A stretch of DNA of 64,000 bases from Litoreibacter janthinus. Lineage in GTDB: Bacteria > Pseudomonadota > Alphaproteobacteria > Rhodobacterales > Rhodobacteraceae. A program made the position numbers and the translations under genes. The notes beneath the pieces are model-generated. The model searched no databases, was not told the DNA's origin, and saw only the letters and a program-made list of their open reading frames with translations. Positions within the stretch are counted from its first letter, which is position 1, and every line of letters starts with the position of its first letter. Positions 25,022 through 34,501 of this stretch are shown here, piece by piece. The stretch is taken from the NCBI RefSeq assembly GCF_900111945.1, contig NZ_FOYO01000001.1, forward strand, positions 534,251-598,250, given 5' to 3'.

Positions 25022-26365
25022 ATGAAAAAATTTCTGATGGCAGCAACGCTGGGCACAGCCGCGAGCGTTTTTGTGACCACACAATTCGCCGGCCCTCTGA
25101 TCGCCCAAGAGGCCGAAAAGAAATCGACGGTTTATGAGCAACTTGATCTGTTCGGGGACATCTTCGAACGCATCCGTGCTCAATATGTCGAAGACGTTGA
25201 TGAGGCTGACCTGATCGAGGCCGCCATCAACGGCATGTTGACCTCTCTGGACCCGCACTCGTCCTACCTGCCTCCAAAAGACTTCGACGACATGCGCACG
25301 CAGACGTCCGGGGAATTTGGCGGGCTTGGTATCGAGGTGACGCAAGAAGATGGCTACGTTAAAGTCGTCTCGCCGATGGATGGCACTCCTGCGGACGAGG
25401 CCGGAATGGAGTCGGGTGACTTCATCACTTCCGTAGACGGCACGAGTTTGCTGGGTCTGACTTTGGAAGAAGCCGTCGAGATGATGCGTGGTCCAGTGGG
25501 ATCCGAAATCATTCTGACCGTCGTGCGCGAAGGCATAGACGAGCCGTTCGAAGTCTCGATTGTCCGCGATACGATCAAACTGACTGCTGTGCGCTCACGC
25601 CTTGAAGGGGACTCAGTCGTTCTGCGTGTGACAACATTCAACCGCCAAACTTTCCCGAACCTCAAAGACGGGCTGGCCAAGCAGATCGAAGAAGCTGGCG
25701 GCGAAGACAAGGTCAACGGCATCGTCTTGGATCTGCGCAACAACCCAGGTGGTTTGCTGACACAGGCAATCGCGGTGTCCGACGCCTTCCTTGATAAGGG
25801 CGAAATTGTCTCGACCCGCGGCCGCAACCCACGCGACAGCGAGCGTTACAACGCCACGGAAGGTGACCTGTCCAACGGCAAGCCAATTGTTGTGCTGATC
25901 AACGGTGGCTCCGCGTCCGCATCAGAGATCGTCGCAGGCGCGTTGCAAGATCACCGCCGAGCCGTCGTGATCGGCGAAAAGAGCTTCGGCAAAGGCTCTG
26001 TTCAAACCGTTGTGCCCGTCCGTGGTGATGGCGCAATGCGCTTGACGACATCGCGGTATTACACGCCATCCGGCCGATCCATTCAGGCCCTCGGCGTGTC
26101 CCCAGATATCATCGTTGTCCAGCCACCTCGCAAACCTGAAGAAGAAGCAACCGAGGAAGAAGCAAAGCGCAACAGCCGCTCCGAGGCTGACCTGCGCGGC
26201 TCCTTGACCAACAACGACAAAATCTCGGAGGACGAGCGGATGCAGTTGGAAGCAGAACAGAAGAAGGCAGAAGAAGTCGCCAAGCTGCGTGAGCAAGACT
26301 ACCAGCTCGCCTATGCCCTCGATGTTCTGAAAGGCCTGAGCGCCTTGGCCCCAGCTGATAAGTAA
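25022..26365 (+). CDS. ctpA: C-terminal processing peptidase, S41 family
   Basis: A 447-residue periplasmic protease. An N-terminal membrane/signal segment (MAATLGTAASVFVTTQF) precedes a PDZ domain (about 95-175: GEFGGLGIEVTQ, EAGMESGDFITSVDG) and the S41 catalytic core with Ser299 in GGSASASEIV and the partner Lys324 in KSFGKG, spaced 25 residues as in Prc. The C-terminal part is highly charged (EEEATEEEAKR...). By family knowledge it trims the C-termini of envelope proteins and helps control peptidoglycan hydrolases. The start is ATG 25022. It lies 7 bp downstream of the EnvC-like gene. Confidence 0.95.
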   Translation: MKKFLMAATLGTAASVFVTTQFAGPLIAQEAEKKSTVYEQLDLFGDIFERIRAQYVEDVDEADLIEAAINGMLTSLDPHSSYLPPKDFDDMRTQTSGEFGGLGIEVTQEDGYVKVVSPMDGTPADEAGMESGDFITSVDGTSLLGLTLEEAVEMMRGPVGSEIILTVVREGIDEPFEVSIVRDTIKLTAVRSRLEGDSVVLRVTTFNRQTFPNLKDGLAKQIEEAGGEDKVNGIVLDLRNNPGGLLTQAIAVSDAFLDKGEIVSTRGRNPRDSERYNATEGDLSNGKPIVVLINGGSASASEIVAGALQDHRRAVVIGEKSFGKGSVQTVVPVRGDGAMRLTTSRYYTPSGRSIQALGVSPDIIVVQPPRKPEEEATEEEAKRNSRSEADLRGSLTNNDKISEDERMQLEAEQKKAEEVAKLREQDYQLAYALDVLKGLSALAPADK

Positions 26366-26401
26366 AGGACGGGGCGGGCTCTGGTCCGCCTCTCTCTTCA
26401 C

Positions 26402-26887
26402 ATGATGACTCCCGAACAAATTTCAAAGCTGCCCTACCGACCCTGTGTGGGGGTTATGCTCGTCAATCAAGAGGGGTTAATATTTGCCGCCCAGCGTATC
26501 GATAGCGATATTGCGGCGTGGCAAATGCCCCAAGGCGGCATAGACGAAGGCGAAGACCCCGAGGTCGCTGCCCTTCGAGAGTTAGAAGAAGAAACCGGCG
26601 TGCCGGCCAGTCTCGTCGCAGTCGAAAGCCAAACAGCAGACTGGGTTCCCTACGACCTGCCGCATCACCTGGTACCTAAACTCTGGAAGGGTCGATATCG
26701 CGGCCAAGAGCAGAAATGGTTCCTTCTGCGGTTCAACGGCACCGATGACGACATTAACATCGAAACTGAGATCCCGGAATTTTCTGAATGGCGTTGGGTA
26801 GATGCTGAAACACTGCTCGGCAATATCGTGCCGTTCAAGCGTGACGTGTACGCGAAAGTGATCGAAGCCTTTCGGCCCCTCCTGTAA
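26402..26887 (+). CDS. rppH: RNA pyrophosphohydrolase
   Basis: Removes pyrophosphate from the 5' end of transcripts, marking mRNAs for decay. The 161-residue protein has the Nudix box [20 protein letters not shown] and the N-terminal [12 protein letters not shown] typical of Rpp[10 protein letters not shown] and [12 protein letters not shown] follow. Two Met codons stand together at the start (26402 and 26405). It is separated from ctpA by 36 bp and by 9 bp from the following secreted protein, so all are likely one transcript. Confidence 0.95.
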   Translation: MMTPEQISKLPYRPCVGVMLVNQEGLIFAAQRIDSDIAAWQMPQGGIDEGEDPEVAALRELEEETGVPASLVAVESQTADWVPYDLPHHLVPKLWKGRYRGQEQKWFLLRFNGTDDDINIETEIPEFSEWRWVDAETLLGNIVPFKRDVYAKVIEAFRPLL

Positions 26888-26896
26888 GATAAGCCA

Positions 26897-27370
26897 ATGA
26901 TAAAATACCTAACCATTGCGGCCACGGCTTTCGCCGTTGTCGCCGGTCCCGCCAGCGCGTTGTCCTGCATGCCAACCCACCCCGTTGCGGCTTTCAATGC
27001 CGTCGCAGAGGCTGACGAAAGCTTCGTCGTGCTTCATGGCGCGTTTGAATTCGACGTAAAAAGGGTGCCGGATGTGAACGCTCCGCCACTGGAAGTGAAA
27101 ATCCCTACCGTCTTCAAAGGCAAGCTTTTGACAGGCGGCGGTTTTACGGACGAGATCGAAGTTCCTGTCTCGCTCTCCTTGAATTGCGTCGGCCCGTGGT
27201 GCGCCAGAGTATCGCCGAAAACAAACTATTTGGCCTACGTGCTACAAACAGAAGACGAGCTGATTTTCAACGTCGACCCTTGCTACGCTTTCGCGTTCCC
27301 CAATCCCGAACAGAAGTACATTGAAGCTGTGGAACAATGCGCATCGGGCGGCGACTGCACCCCGAAATAG
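26897..27370 (+). CDS. Small secreted Cys-containing protein, unknown function
   Basis: A 157-residue protein with an N-terminal signal peptide (ITKYL-like start MIKYLTIAATAFAVVAG, cleavage near residue 22). Six Cys follow (including LSCMPTHP, LNCVGPWCARV, DPCYAF and QCASGGDC), suggesting disulfides in the periplasm. It ends next to the gltB terminator. I do not recognise the family. It follows rppH closely but nothing else shows a functional link. Confidence 0.7.
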   Translation: MIKYLTIAATAFAVVAGPASALSCMPTHPVAAFNAVAEADESFVVLHGAFEFDVKRVPDVNAPPLEVKIPTVFKGKLLTGGGFTDEIEVPVSLSLNCVGPWCARVSPKTNYLAYVLQTEDELIFNVDPCYAFAFPNPEQKYIEAVEQCASGGDCTPK

Positions 27371-27385
27371 AGACCCTCAGATAGA

Positions 27386-27414
27386 AAAAGGGGCGGATGA
27401 TCTCCGCCCCTTTT
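27386..27414. terminator. Bidirectional rho-independent terminator
   Basis: AAAAGGGGCGGA (27386-27397) pairs perfectly with TCCGCCCCTTTT (27403-27414) around TGATC. It has A and T runs on both sides and ends both the rppH-side transcript and gltB. Confidence 0.92.
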
Positions 27415-27433
27415 CTTGTTTTCCGAGAACAGC

Positions 27434-30400
27434 TTACTCAGCCGGAACAGCTTTTTCCTCAAGGCTAAGCGGAGCGGGGATGTGGATCAGCATTTCTTTC
27501 GGGCAAATCTGCACGAAGTTCGCTTTTTCCTCTTCCCAATCTTGCAGGATACGTGCGGCCTTCAAGCTGCCGGTTTCACGCTCATGCTCTTGGATCAGGC
27601 CCTTAAGCTCAGCTTCCCAGTGGTCCACAGTGACTGGGCATGTCACCAACGTCTCCATATTCATGAGCGCATCGGACTGACCTTCTGGGTCGTAAAGATA
27701 CGCCATACCACCGGTCATACCCGCCCCGAAATTCGCACCGATAGAGCCAAGGATCACGGCAACACCGCCGGTCATATACTCACACCCGTTTGTGCCGCAG
27801 CCTTCGATCACGACCTTTGCACCAGAGTTCCGCACACCAAAGCGTTCTCCCGCGCGTCCCGCGGCAAACAGATAGCCATCCGTCGCGCCGTAAAGCACTG
27901 TGTTACCGATGATCGTGTTATCATCTGCTTTTAGTGGGCTGTTTTGCGTAGGGCGCACCACGATCCGCCCGCCCGACAAGCCTTTGCCAACATAATCATT
28001 GGCATCGCCAAAGACCTCCAGCTTCAATCCCGGCGCGGCAAAGGCCCCAAGGGACTGCCCGGCGGAACCCGTCAGCTTGACCGTCAAATGGTCGGTCTGC
28101 AGATCGTTGCGCATTCCGAAGCGTTGCACGATGTGGCTAGAGGCGCGCGTGCCAATGGTGCGCAAGGTGTTCTGCACTGCATAAGACAACTGCATCTTCT
28201 CACCATCCTTAAAGAATGGCTGAGCGTCATTCACGATTTGCGCGTCGAGCGTGTCAGGCACAGCGTTACGCTCTTTCGAGCGGTCGTAGACAATACGCTC
28301 GGCCCCGTCGACGGTGATCAACAGCGGGTTCAAGTCCAGATCGTCAAGGTGCGCCGAACCACGTGAAACCTGTGTCAGCAGGTCTGCACGGCCAATGACT
28401 TCGCTCAAAGACCGGGCACCGATCGATGCCAATATCTCACGAACTTCTGTCGCGTAGAAAGTGATGAGATTCACAACCTTGTCGGCGTTGCCTGTGAACT
28501 TCTTGCGCAGTTCTTCATCCTGCGTACACACGCCGACCGGGCAGGTATTGGATTGGCACTGACGCACCATGATACAGCCCATTGCAATCAGCGCCGCAGT
28601 GCCGATGCCGTATTCTTCGGCACCCATCATCGCTGCCATAACGATGTCACGCCCTGTGCGCAGGCCGCCATCGGTCCGCAAAGTCACGCGGCCCCGAAGG
28701 TTGTTCATCGCCAGAACCTGATGCGCTTCGGTCAGACCCATTTCCCAAGGCAGGCCAGCGTACTTGATGGACGTTGCCGGAGAAGCCCCTGTACCGCCAT
28801 TGTGGCCAGAGATTAGGATCACGTCGGCTTTGGCTTTCGCAACACCTGCAGCAATCGTGCCAACACCGGACGCCGCAACCAGCTTGACGGTCACTTTACA
28901 GCGCGGGTTGATCTGCTTGAGGTCATAGATCAGCTGCGCCAAGTCCTCGATCGAATAGATATCGTGGTGTGGAGGAGGTGAAATCAGTGTCACGCCCTTG
29001 GTCGAATGCCGCAGTCGCGCGATCAGGTCGGTGACCTTCATGCCTGGAAGCTGCCCGCCTTCGCCCGGCTTCGCGCCTTGCGCGACCTTGATTTCAAGCT
29101 CTTCACAATGGTTCAGGTATTCAGCGGTAACACCAAAACGACCCGACGCCACCTGCTTGATCTTCGCAGACGGGTTGTCGCCATTAGGCTCTGGGACGAA
29201 ATGCGCAGGATCTTCCCCACCTTCGCCGGAGTCCGACTTCGCGCCGATCCGGTTCATGGCGACGTTCAAGGTTTTGTGCGCCTCGGGAGACAGCGCCCCC
29301 AAGGACATGCCAGGCGTCACAAAACGTTTGCGGATGGATGTAATTGATTCCACCTCGTCCACAGAAATCGGCTCACCAAGTGGTTTGATATCCAGCAAAT
29401 CACGAAGATGGATCGGCGGATTTGCTTGCATGGTCTGACTAAACTGTTTCCACATATCATAGGACGCACGGGTGCAGGCCGCTTGCAGCATATGCATCGT
29501 TTGCGCTTCCCACGCGTGCTTCTCGCCAGAGCGGCGGGATTTGTAGAAACCCCCGATAGGAAGAACGCTTGTCTCGGAGCGCCATCCTGCCGCGTGAACT
29601 TCTGCAGCCTTTTTCTGGATGCCAGCGACACCGATACCGGAAATCCGTGAGTGCATTCCGGGGAAGAATTCCGCAACCATAGCGCGTGATAGTCCAACTG
29701 CCTCAAAGTTCAGACCACCGCGGTAGGAGGAAATCACCGAAATCCCCATCTTCGCCATGATCTTCAGCAAGCCTTGGTCAATCGCATTTCGATAGCGTGC
29801 GACCGCCTCTGTCAGGGACCCTTCAAGCAAGCCGCGTTCGATACGGTCGGCAAGAGAATCTTCGGCCAGATAGGCATTCACAGTCGTCGCACCGCAACCA
29901 ATCAGAACCGCGAAGTAGTGAGGATCGATACACTCGGCGCTGCGGGTGTTCAAAGAACAGAACGTCCGAAGCCCTTTGCGTGTTAGCCAGCTGTGCACAG
30001 CCGACGTCGCAAGGATCATCGGCATTGCAATGCGGTCTTCGCTTTGCTCCTGATCCGTCAGTACGATGTGTCCGGCACCGGAACGCACGGCGTCTTCTGC
30101 CTCGTTACGGATTCGCTCCAACGCGTCACGAAGGCTATTCTGCGTCCCATCGGCAGGGAATGTGCAGTCAATCGTGACCATCTCGGCGTTGAACTGTTCG
30201 ATTAGCTTTTCAAACTGAGCATTGCCGACGAACGGGCTGTCGAGCACGAGAATTTCGGTCTGCGAAGAATCCTCGTCCAGCACGTTCTTAAGGTTTCCAA
30301 ACCGCGTTTTCAGGCTCATCACGCGGAACTCGCGCAGCGAGTCGATCGGCGGGTTGGTGACCTGCGAAAAATTCTGACGGAAGAAATGGCTCAGCGGGCG

Positions 30401-31972
30401 ATACTTCTTCGACAGCACAGCAGATGGCGTGTCGTCGCCCATAGACGCCAACGCCTCTTTCCCGTCATCCGCCATTGGCGCGAGGATTTGTTCCAGCTCT
30501 TCCAGCGAATAGCCTGCTGCAATCTGGCGTTTACGCAACTCTGGACCAGTAAAGAGCGGCTGTTCTTGTACGTCCAAGGTGATCTCGTCCAGATCGGTGA
30601 TTTTGCCGACCCACTCCCCAAACGGAAGTGCGGCGGACATTTTATCTTTCAGTTCTTCGTCGTGATAAAGAACGCCTTTACCCATATGGACCCCGATCAT
30701 CTGACCTGGCCCCAAAGCGCCCTTTTCGCGCACCGTGGCTTCGTCAAACGGAACCATACCGGTCTCAGACCCAGCAATCAGAAGGCCGTCACCTGTGACG
30801 GCATAACGCATCGGGCGCAAACCGTTACGGTCCAGTCCGGCGCAAACCCAGCGCCCATCAGTCATAGCCAATGCGGCGGGGCCATCCCATGGTTCCATCA
30901 CAGAGTTGCAATACGAGTACATGTCCTGCCATGCTTTCGGCATTTCGACCGCTTGCTTGGACCAAGACTCGGGCACCAGCATGGTTTTCGCCATCGGCGC
31001 GGAACGACCGGCACGAACCAGCACCTCGAAAACTGCATCCAGAGCAGCAGAGTCAGACGAACCACCCGGAACGATTGGTTTGATGTCTTCTGCACGATCT
31101 TCGAACGCACCGGAGGCCATGCGGATTTCGTGGGACTTCATCCAGTTCAGGTTGCCCTTCAGCGTATTGATCTCGCCATTGTGCGCCAACATGCGGAACG
31201 GTTGAGCCAGCCACCACTGCGGGAACGTGTTCGTTGAATACCGCTGGTGGTAGATCGCGAACGCAGACTCGAAACGCTCGTCCATCAGGTCCGGATAAAA
31301 CTCTGCAACCTGCTCGGCCAGCATCATGCCTTTGTAGATAATCGAACGGCAAGACAATGAGGCTAGATAGAGTGTCGGAACCTGAGCAGCCAGCGCAGCC
31401 TTCTCGATTCGACGGCGGATCACGTAAAGGTCGCGCTCGAACTCTTCTTCCTCAACGCCCTTAGCGTTCGAGATCAGGATCTGCTCGATCTCAGGACGCG
31501 TCGCGTTTGCTTTCTCGCCCAGAACACGAATGTTCACCGGAACATGCCGCCAGCCGTAGATGTAGTAGCCCATCCGCAGCACTTCGGTTTCGATAATTGT
31601 CCGGCACGTCTCTTGAGCGCCATGATCTGTGCGTGGCAAGAAAACTTGACCGACAGCAATCAGTTGGTCTTTGTTGGGCTTGTGCCCAGTGCGCTCGATC
31701 TGGTCGTAGAAAAACTTCACCGGAATTTGCACATGGATGCCAGCGCCATCGCCGGTTTTGCCATCTGCGTCCACAGCACCGCGGTGCCAAACGGCTTTCA
31801 GCGCGTTGATCCCATTCTCGACTACTTTGCGAGATTTCTTACCATCGATGGAAACCACAAGACCCACGCCACAAGATGCGTGTTCGTCTTCATCGCGATA
31901 GAGCGAGTTCTCCGCCATCCAGCGGCGTTTCTCTTCCTCGCGGGCCACCCAGTCTTGGTCAAACTTGGTCAT
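27434..31972 (-). CDS. gltB: Glutamate synthase (NADPH), large (alpha) subunit
   Basis: GltB uses glutamine amide nitrogen, 2-oxoglutarate and reduced FMN to make two glutamates. The 1512-residue protein starts with a propeptide; the GATase nucleophile would be Cys34 (HASCGVGLV), after which the glutaminase domain runs to about 430. Later come the FMN-binding barrel (GHNGGTGASPATSIKYAG) and the 3Fe-4S cysteines in CQSNTCPVGVC, then the C-terminal GXGXG beta-helix (GCGTNGCEYMTGG). The ATG at 31972 is preceded by GAGGAGCC. It is the last gene of the gltD-hydrolase-gltB series and ends at a strong terminator. Confidence 0.98.
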   Translation of the reverse strand: MTKFDQDWVAREEEKRRWMAENSLYRDEDEHASCGVGLVVSIDGKKSRKVVENGINALKAVWHRGAVDADGKTGDGAGIHVQIPVKFFYDQIERTGHKPNKDQLIAVGQVFLPRTDHGAQETCRTIIETEVLRMGYYIYGWRHVPVNIRVLGEKANATRPEIEQILISNAKGVEEEEFERDLYVIRRRIEKAALAAQVPTLYLASLSCRSIIYKGMMLAEQVAEFYPDLMDERFESAFAIYHQRYSTNTFPQWWLAQPFRMLAHNGEINTLKGNLNWMKSHEIRMASGAFEDRAEDIKPIVPGGSSDSAALDAVFEVLVRAGRSAPMAKTMLVPESWSKQAVEMPKAWQDMYSYCNSVMEPWDGPAALAMTDGRWVCAGLDRNGLRPMRYAVTGDGLLIAGSETGMVPFDEATVREKGALGPGQMIGVHMGKGVLYHDEELKDKMSAALPFGEWVGKITDLDEITLDVQEQPLFTGPELRKRQIAAGYSLEELEQILAPMADDGKEALASMGDDTPSAVLSKKYRPLSHFFRQNFSQVTNPPIDSLREFRVMSLKTRFGNLKNVLDEDSSQTEILVLDSPFVGNAQFEKLIEQFNAEMVTIDCTFPADGTQNSLRDALERIRNEAEDAVRSGAGHIVLTDQEQSEDRIAMPMILATSAVHSWLTRKGLRTFCSLNTRSAECIDPHYFAVLIGCGATTVNAYLAEDSLADRIERGLLEGSLTEAVARYRNAIDQGLLKIMAKMGISVISSYRGGLNFEAVGLSRAMVAEFFPGMHSRISGIGVAGIQKKAAEVHAAGWRSETSVLPIGGFYKSRRSGEKHAWEAQTMHMLQAACTRASYDMWKQFSQTMQANPPIHLRDLLDIKPLGEPISVDEVESITSIRKRFVTPGMSLGALSPEAHKTLNVAMNRIGAKSDSGEGGEDPAHFVPEPNGDNPSAKIKQVASGRFGVTAEYLNHCEELEIKVAQGAKPGEGGQLPGMKVTDLIARLRHSTKGVTLISPPPHHDIYSIEDLAQLIYDLKQINPRCKVTVKLVAASGVGTIAAGVAKAKADVILISGHNGGTGASPATSIKYAGLPWEMGLTEAHQVLAMNNLRGRVTLRTDGGLRTGRDIVMAAMMGAEEYGIGTAALIAMGCIMVRQCQSNTCPVGVCTQDEELRKKFTGNADKVVNLITFYATEVREILASIGARSLSEVIGRADLLTQVSRGSAHLDDLDLNPLLITVDGAERIVYDRSKERNAVPDTLDAQIVNDAQPFFKDGEKMQLSYAVQNTLRTIGTRASSHIVQRFGMRNDLQTDHLTVKLTGSAGQSLGAFAAPGLKLEVFGDANDYVGKGLSGGRIVVRPTQNSPLKADDNTIIGNTVLYGATDGYLFAAGRAGERFGVRNSGAKVVIEGCGTNGCEYMTGGVAVILGSIGANFGAGMTGGMAYLYDPEGQSDALMNMETLVTCPVTVDHWEAELKGLIQEHERETGSLKAARILQDWEEEKANFVQICPKEMLIHIPAPLSLEEKAVPAE

Positions 31973-32053
31973 GTTATAGGCTCCTCATTGTGGAAGTGTT
32001 CTGTGATTTGGTCGCTATCGCGACCTCAGTGTTTTTTGGCAGTTCCGCGGAGT

Positions 32054-32854
32054 TCAGCTGTCCAGTGAACCTGGGCGCGTTTTTTTCTTGCGGTCTTTGA
32101 AATGCGCTTCGGCCATTGCGAATTCTGCGTAGTCCGCGCGTCTCAAACCGCCCGCGCGCTGAACAACTTTGCCCAGCCGACCGGGTCGATCGTTGATCGC
32201 GGCGACGACAATCTTGCGCAGTGTATTCGAGCCCTTGAGGTTGCGCACGAAATTGTGGTCCGCGCCCCTGAAAATGTAGTGCCGAAGATTGGGCGCAGTC
32301 GGGAACCGCTCCCAGTGCATCCGTTCGTCCGGAGTATCTCCATGAAACATGTAGATCGGCGTCGGCGGCTTCGGGAGTTTGTCCATCTGCTTGTGTGGCC
32401 AGTTCGTGATCTGCTTGCGAAACCACCACCAGCGCTTTTCTTCGGGAAGCACTTCGGGGTGAACCGAATATTGCGGTGTAAAGCAGATGATCCGAGCCAA
32501 CGGCATTTTGCGTCCAAGAACCAGCGCGTTGTATGCGCCCATGCTGGTCCCGATCGCCATGATCTTGGTGATCCCGTTTTCCAGCACATAGTCGCTGATC
32601 TTGGTCACAATCAGATTGGCCATCCCGTTGGAATTCATCCAGCAGCGAGAGATGTCCGTGATGCACATCACATGGTTGCGCCCATTTTGCGAGGCCAGAC
32701 CTACAAATTCCTTCGGAGGCCATTTGTCCCGTTCCTGTCCGACGCTGGTGAAGCTGACGATCAAGCACGACGTCTCGCCCTCCACGGCTTCGATCCGTAG
32801 GGGGTGCATGTCGTGCAGGAGCGAGAACTCCAGCAGTTTCTTTTCTTCGGACAT
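32054..32854 (-). CDS. Alpha/beta hydrolase-fold protein between gltD and gltB
   Basis: A 266-residue protein with an alpha/beta hydrolase core. The nucleophile elbow is GTSMGAYNAL (the Ser of GTSMG), then YMFHGDTPDE (a candidate acid region) and FRGADHNFVRN (candidate His). A Lys/Arg-rich C-terminal tail (FKDRKKKTR) follows. The ATG at 32854 comes after the gltD stop; TTG at 32857 is a possible alternative. It is separated by 3 bp from gltD and by about 80 bp from gltB on the same strand, so it is very likely co-transcribed with glutamate synthase. The substrate and any link to nitrogen assimilation are unknown. Confidence 0.75.
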   Translation of the reverse strand: MSEEKKLLEFSLLHDMHPLRIEAVEGETSCLIVSFTSVGQERDKWPPKEFVGLASQNGRNHVMCITDISRCWMNSNGMANLIVTKISDYVLENGITKIMAIGTSMGAYNALVLGRKMPLARIICFTPQYSVHPEVLPEEKRWWWFRKQITNWPHKQMDKLPKPPTPIYMFHGDTPDERMHWERFPTAPNLRHYIFRGADHNFVRNLKGSNTLRKIVVAAINDRPGRLGKVVQRAGGLRRADYAEFAMAEAHFKDRKKKTRPGSLDS

Positions 32855-32857
32855 CAA

Positions 32858-34291
32858 TCACTCGGCGGCTACCTGCGCCGCTGCATTGATTTGATCCATG
32901 ATCGCCTCCGCAGCTTCGCGCCCGTCACGAATAGCCCAAACAACGAGGCTAGCGCCACGTTGAATGTCGCCACATGCGTAGACGCCTGGCAGAGAGGTCT
33001 CATGAGTCAGGAAATCCGCTTTCACAGTGCCCCAACGCGTAACTTCAAGTTCTGGCACACCCCAAAGGGTTGGAAGTGCCTCCGGCTCAAACCCCAATGC
33101 CATAATGACAAGATCTGCGCCTTCAACGTAGTCGGCACCTTCAATCACCTCGGGGCTTTGACGGCCGGACGCATCCGGTGCGCCCAAACGCATCTTGGAT
33201 ACCATCACACCTTCGACCGTGTCGCCTGCAAACCCTTTGGGCGCAGACAGCCACACAAATTCAACGCCTTCTTCCTCGGCGTTAGCGACCTCCCGCTGAG
33301 AGCCGGGCATGTTGTTCTTGTCGCGGCGGTACAGGCACTTTACCGAGGTTGCCCCTTGGCGGATCGACGTGCGCAAGCAATCCATTGCGGTGTCACCGCC
33401 CCCGATCACTACAACGCGCTTGCCTTCGGCGTTCAATTCGCCGCTATCGAATTCTGGAACAGCATCGCCGAAGCTTTTGCGGTTAGACGCGGTCAGGAAA
33501 TCGATCGCGCGCACAATACCCTTCGCCCCGACACCGGGTGCTGGTAGTTCGCGGGATTTATAAACACCAGTCGCGATCAGGATTGCGTCATGGGTCTTCT
33601 GCAATTCCGCGAATGAGATATCGTCGCCCACGTTGCAGTTCATTTTGAAGATCACGCCGCCTTGTTCCAGCTGGTCGATGCGCTTCATGACGACGTCTTT
33701 TTCCAGTTTGAAGCCGGGAATGCCGTAGGTTAGCAAGCCGCCTGCACGATCATAACGGTCATAAACGGTGACCTGCACACCTTGCCGACGTAGCATATCA
33801 GCAGCCGCCAAACCGCCCGGTCCTGCGCCAATGATACCAACGCTCTCAGGGCGCTCATGCTTTGGCGCTGCAGGTTTTACCCAGCCATTTTCCCATGCGG
33901 TATCTGTAATGTATTTCTCGACCGAACCGATGGTCACAGTTCCGTGGCCGGATTGCTCAATCACGCAATTCCCTTCGCATAGTCGGTCTTGCGGACAAAT
34001 GCGCCCGCAGATTTCCGGAAATGTATTGGTGGCCTGAGATAACTCATATGCCTCTTGGAGGCGCCCTTCTGCGGTCATCCGCAGCCAGTCGGGGATGTTG
34101 TTGTGCAATGGGCAATGCGACTGGCAGTACGGCACTCCACACTGGCTGCAACGGCCTGCTTGCTCTTCGGCCTTCGCAGTTGCGTATTCCGAATAGATCT
34201 CATTGAAATCCTGAGCGCGCAGATTTGGAGGCCGCTTCTCCGGCATGTCCCGCTCCACGTTCACAAACTGCAACATACGCTGCTTCGCCAT
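32858..34291 (-). CDS. gltD: Glutamate synthase small (beta) subunit
   Basis: GltD is the NADPH-oxidising flavoprotein subunit, passing electrons to GltB. The 477 residues match. Two iron-sulfur cysteine clusters appear near the N-terminus (CSQCGVPYCQSHCPLHNN and CGRICPQDRLCEGNC), then the FAD motif GIIGAGPGGLAAADML and the NADPH motif VVVIGGGDTAMDC. A final FAD strand is GVYACGDIQRGASLVVWAI. The ATG at 34291 is preceded by GGGAGAATTG. It is divergent from uppP across 210 bp containing a 15-bp perfect dyad. Confidence 0.98.
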   Translation of the reverse strand: MAKQRMLQFVNVERDMPEKRPPNLRAQDFNEIYSEYATAKAEEQAGRCSQCGVPYCQSHCPLHNNIPDWLRMTAEGRLQEAYELSQATNTFPEICGRICPQDRLCEGNCVIEQSGHGTVTIGSVEKYITDTAWENGWVKPAAPKHERPESVGIIGAGPGGLAAADMLRRQGVQVTVYDRYDRAGGLLTYGIPGFKLEKDVVMKRIDQLEQGGVIFKMNCNVGDDISFAELQKTHDAILIATGVYKSRELPAPGVGAKGIVRAIDFLTASNRKSFGDAVPEFDSGELNAEGKRVVVIGGGDTAMDCLRTSIRQGATSVKCLYRRDKNNMPGSQREVANAEEEGVEFVWLSAPKGFAGDTVEGVMVSKMRLGAPDASGRQSPEVIEGADYVEGADLVIMALGFEPEALPTLWGVPELEVTRWGTVKADFLTHETSLPGVYACGDIQRGASLVVWAIRDGREAAEAIMDQINAAAQVAAE

Positions 34292-34348
34292 TTCAATTCT
34301 CCCAATCTGAGATGTCTCTGTAAAACGGCGTCTCAGAAAATAAAAGTC

Positions 34349-34431
34349 ACCTATACTGACCTATTATTCATTTTCTCGCACCAAGTAAGGAAAAATCTAC
34401 CCGAATCTGAAAATTTTAGGTCAGTATAGGT
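34349..34431. repeat. 15-bp perfect inverted repeat with internal direct repeats, gltD-uppP promoter region
   Basis: ACCTATACTGACCTA (34349-34363) and its exact reverse complement TAGGTCAGTATAGGT (34417-34431) flank 53 bp of AT-rich DNA. Each arm contains two copies of ACCTA starting 10 bp apart, so four copies in all sit on the same helical face pairwise. It lies symmetrically between the divergent starts of gltD (58 bp away) and uppP (70 bp away). The best reading is a regulator-binding dyad; a small transposable element with terminal inverted repeats cannot be ruled out, but no flanking target duplication is seen. Confidence 0.7.
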
Positions 34432-34501
34432 TACCAACTTATCTCCTTCTCATTTGTTTCCCCATCTTTAGGTTGGAAAAAAATGATTCGAGGCCCAGCA
34501 G

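Noticed and set aside
30386-31237. Long plus-strand frame opposite gltB
   Set aside because: A shadow of gltB codons; no start signal and no family motif.
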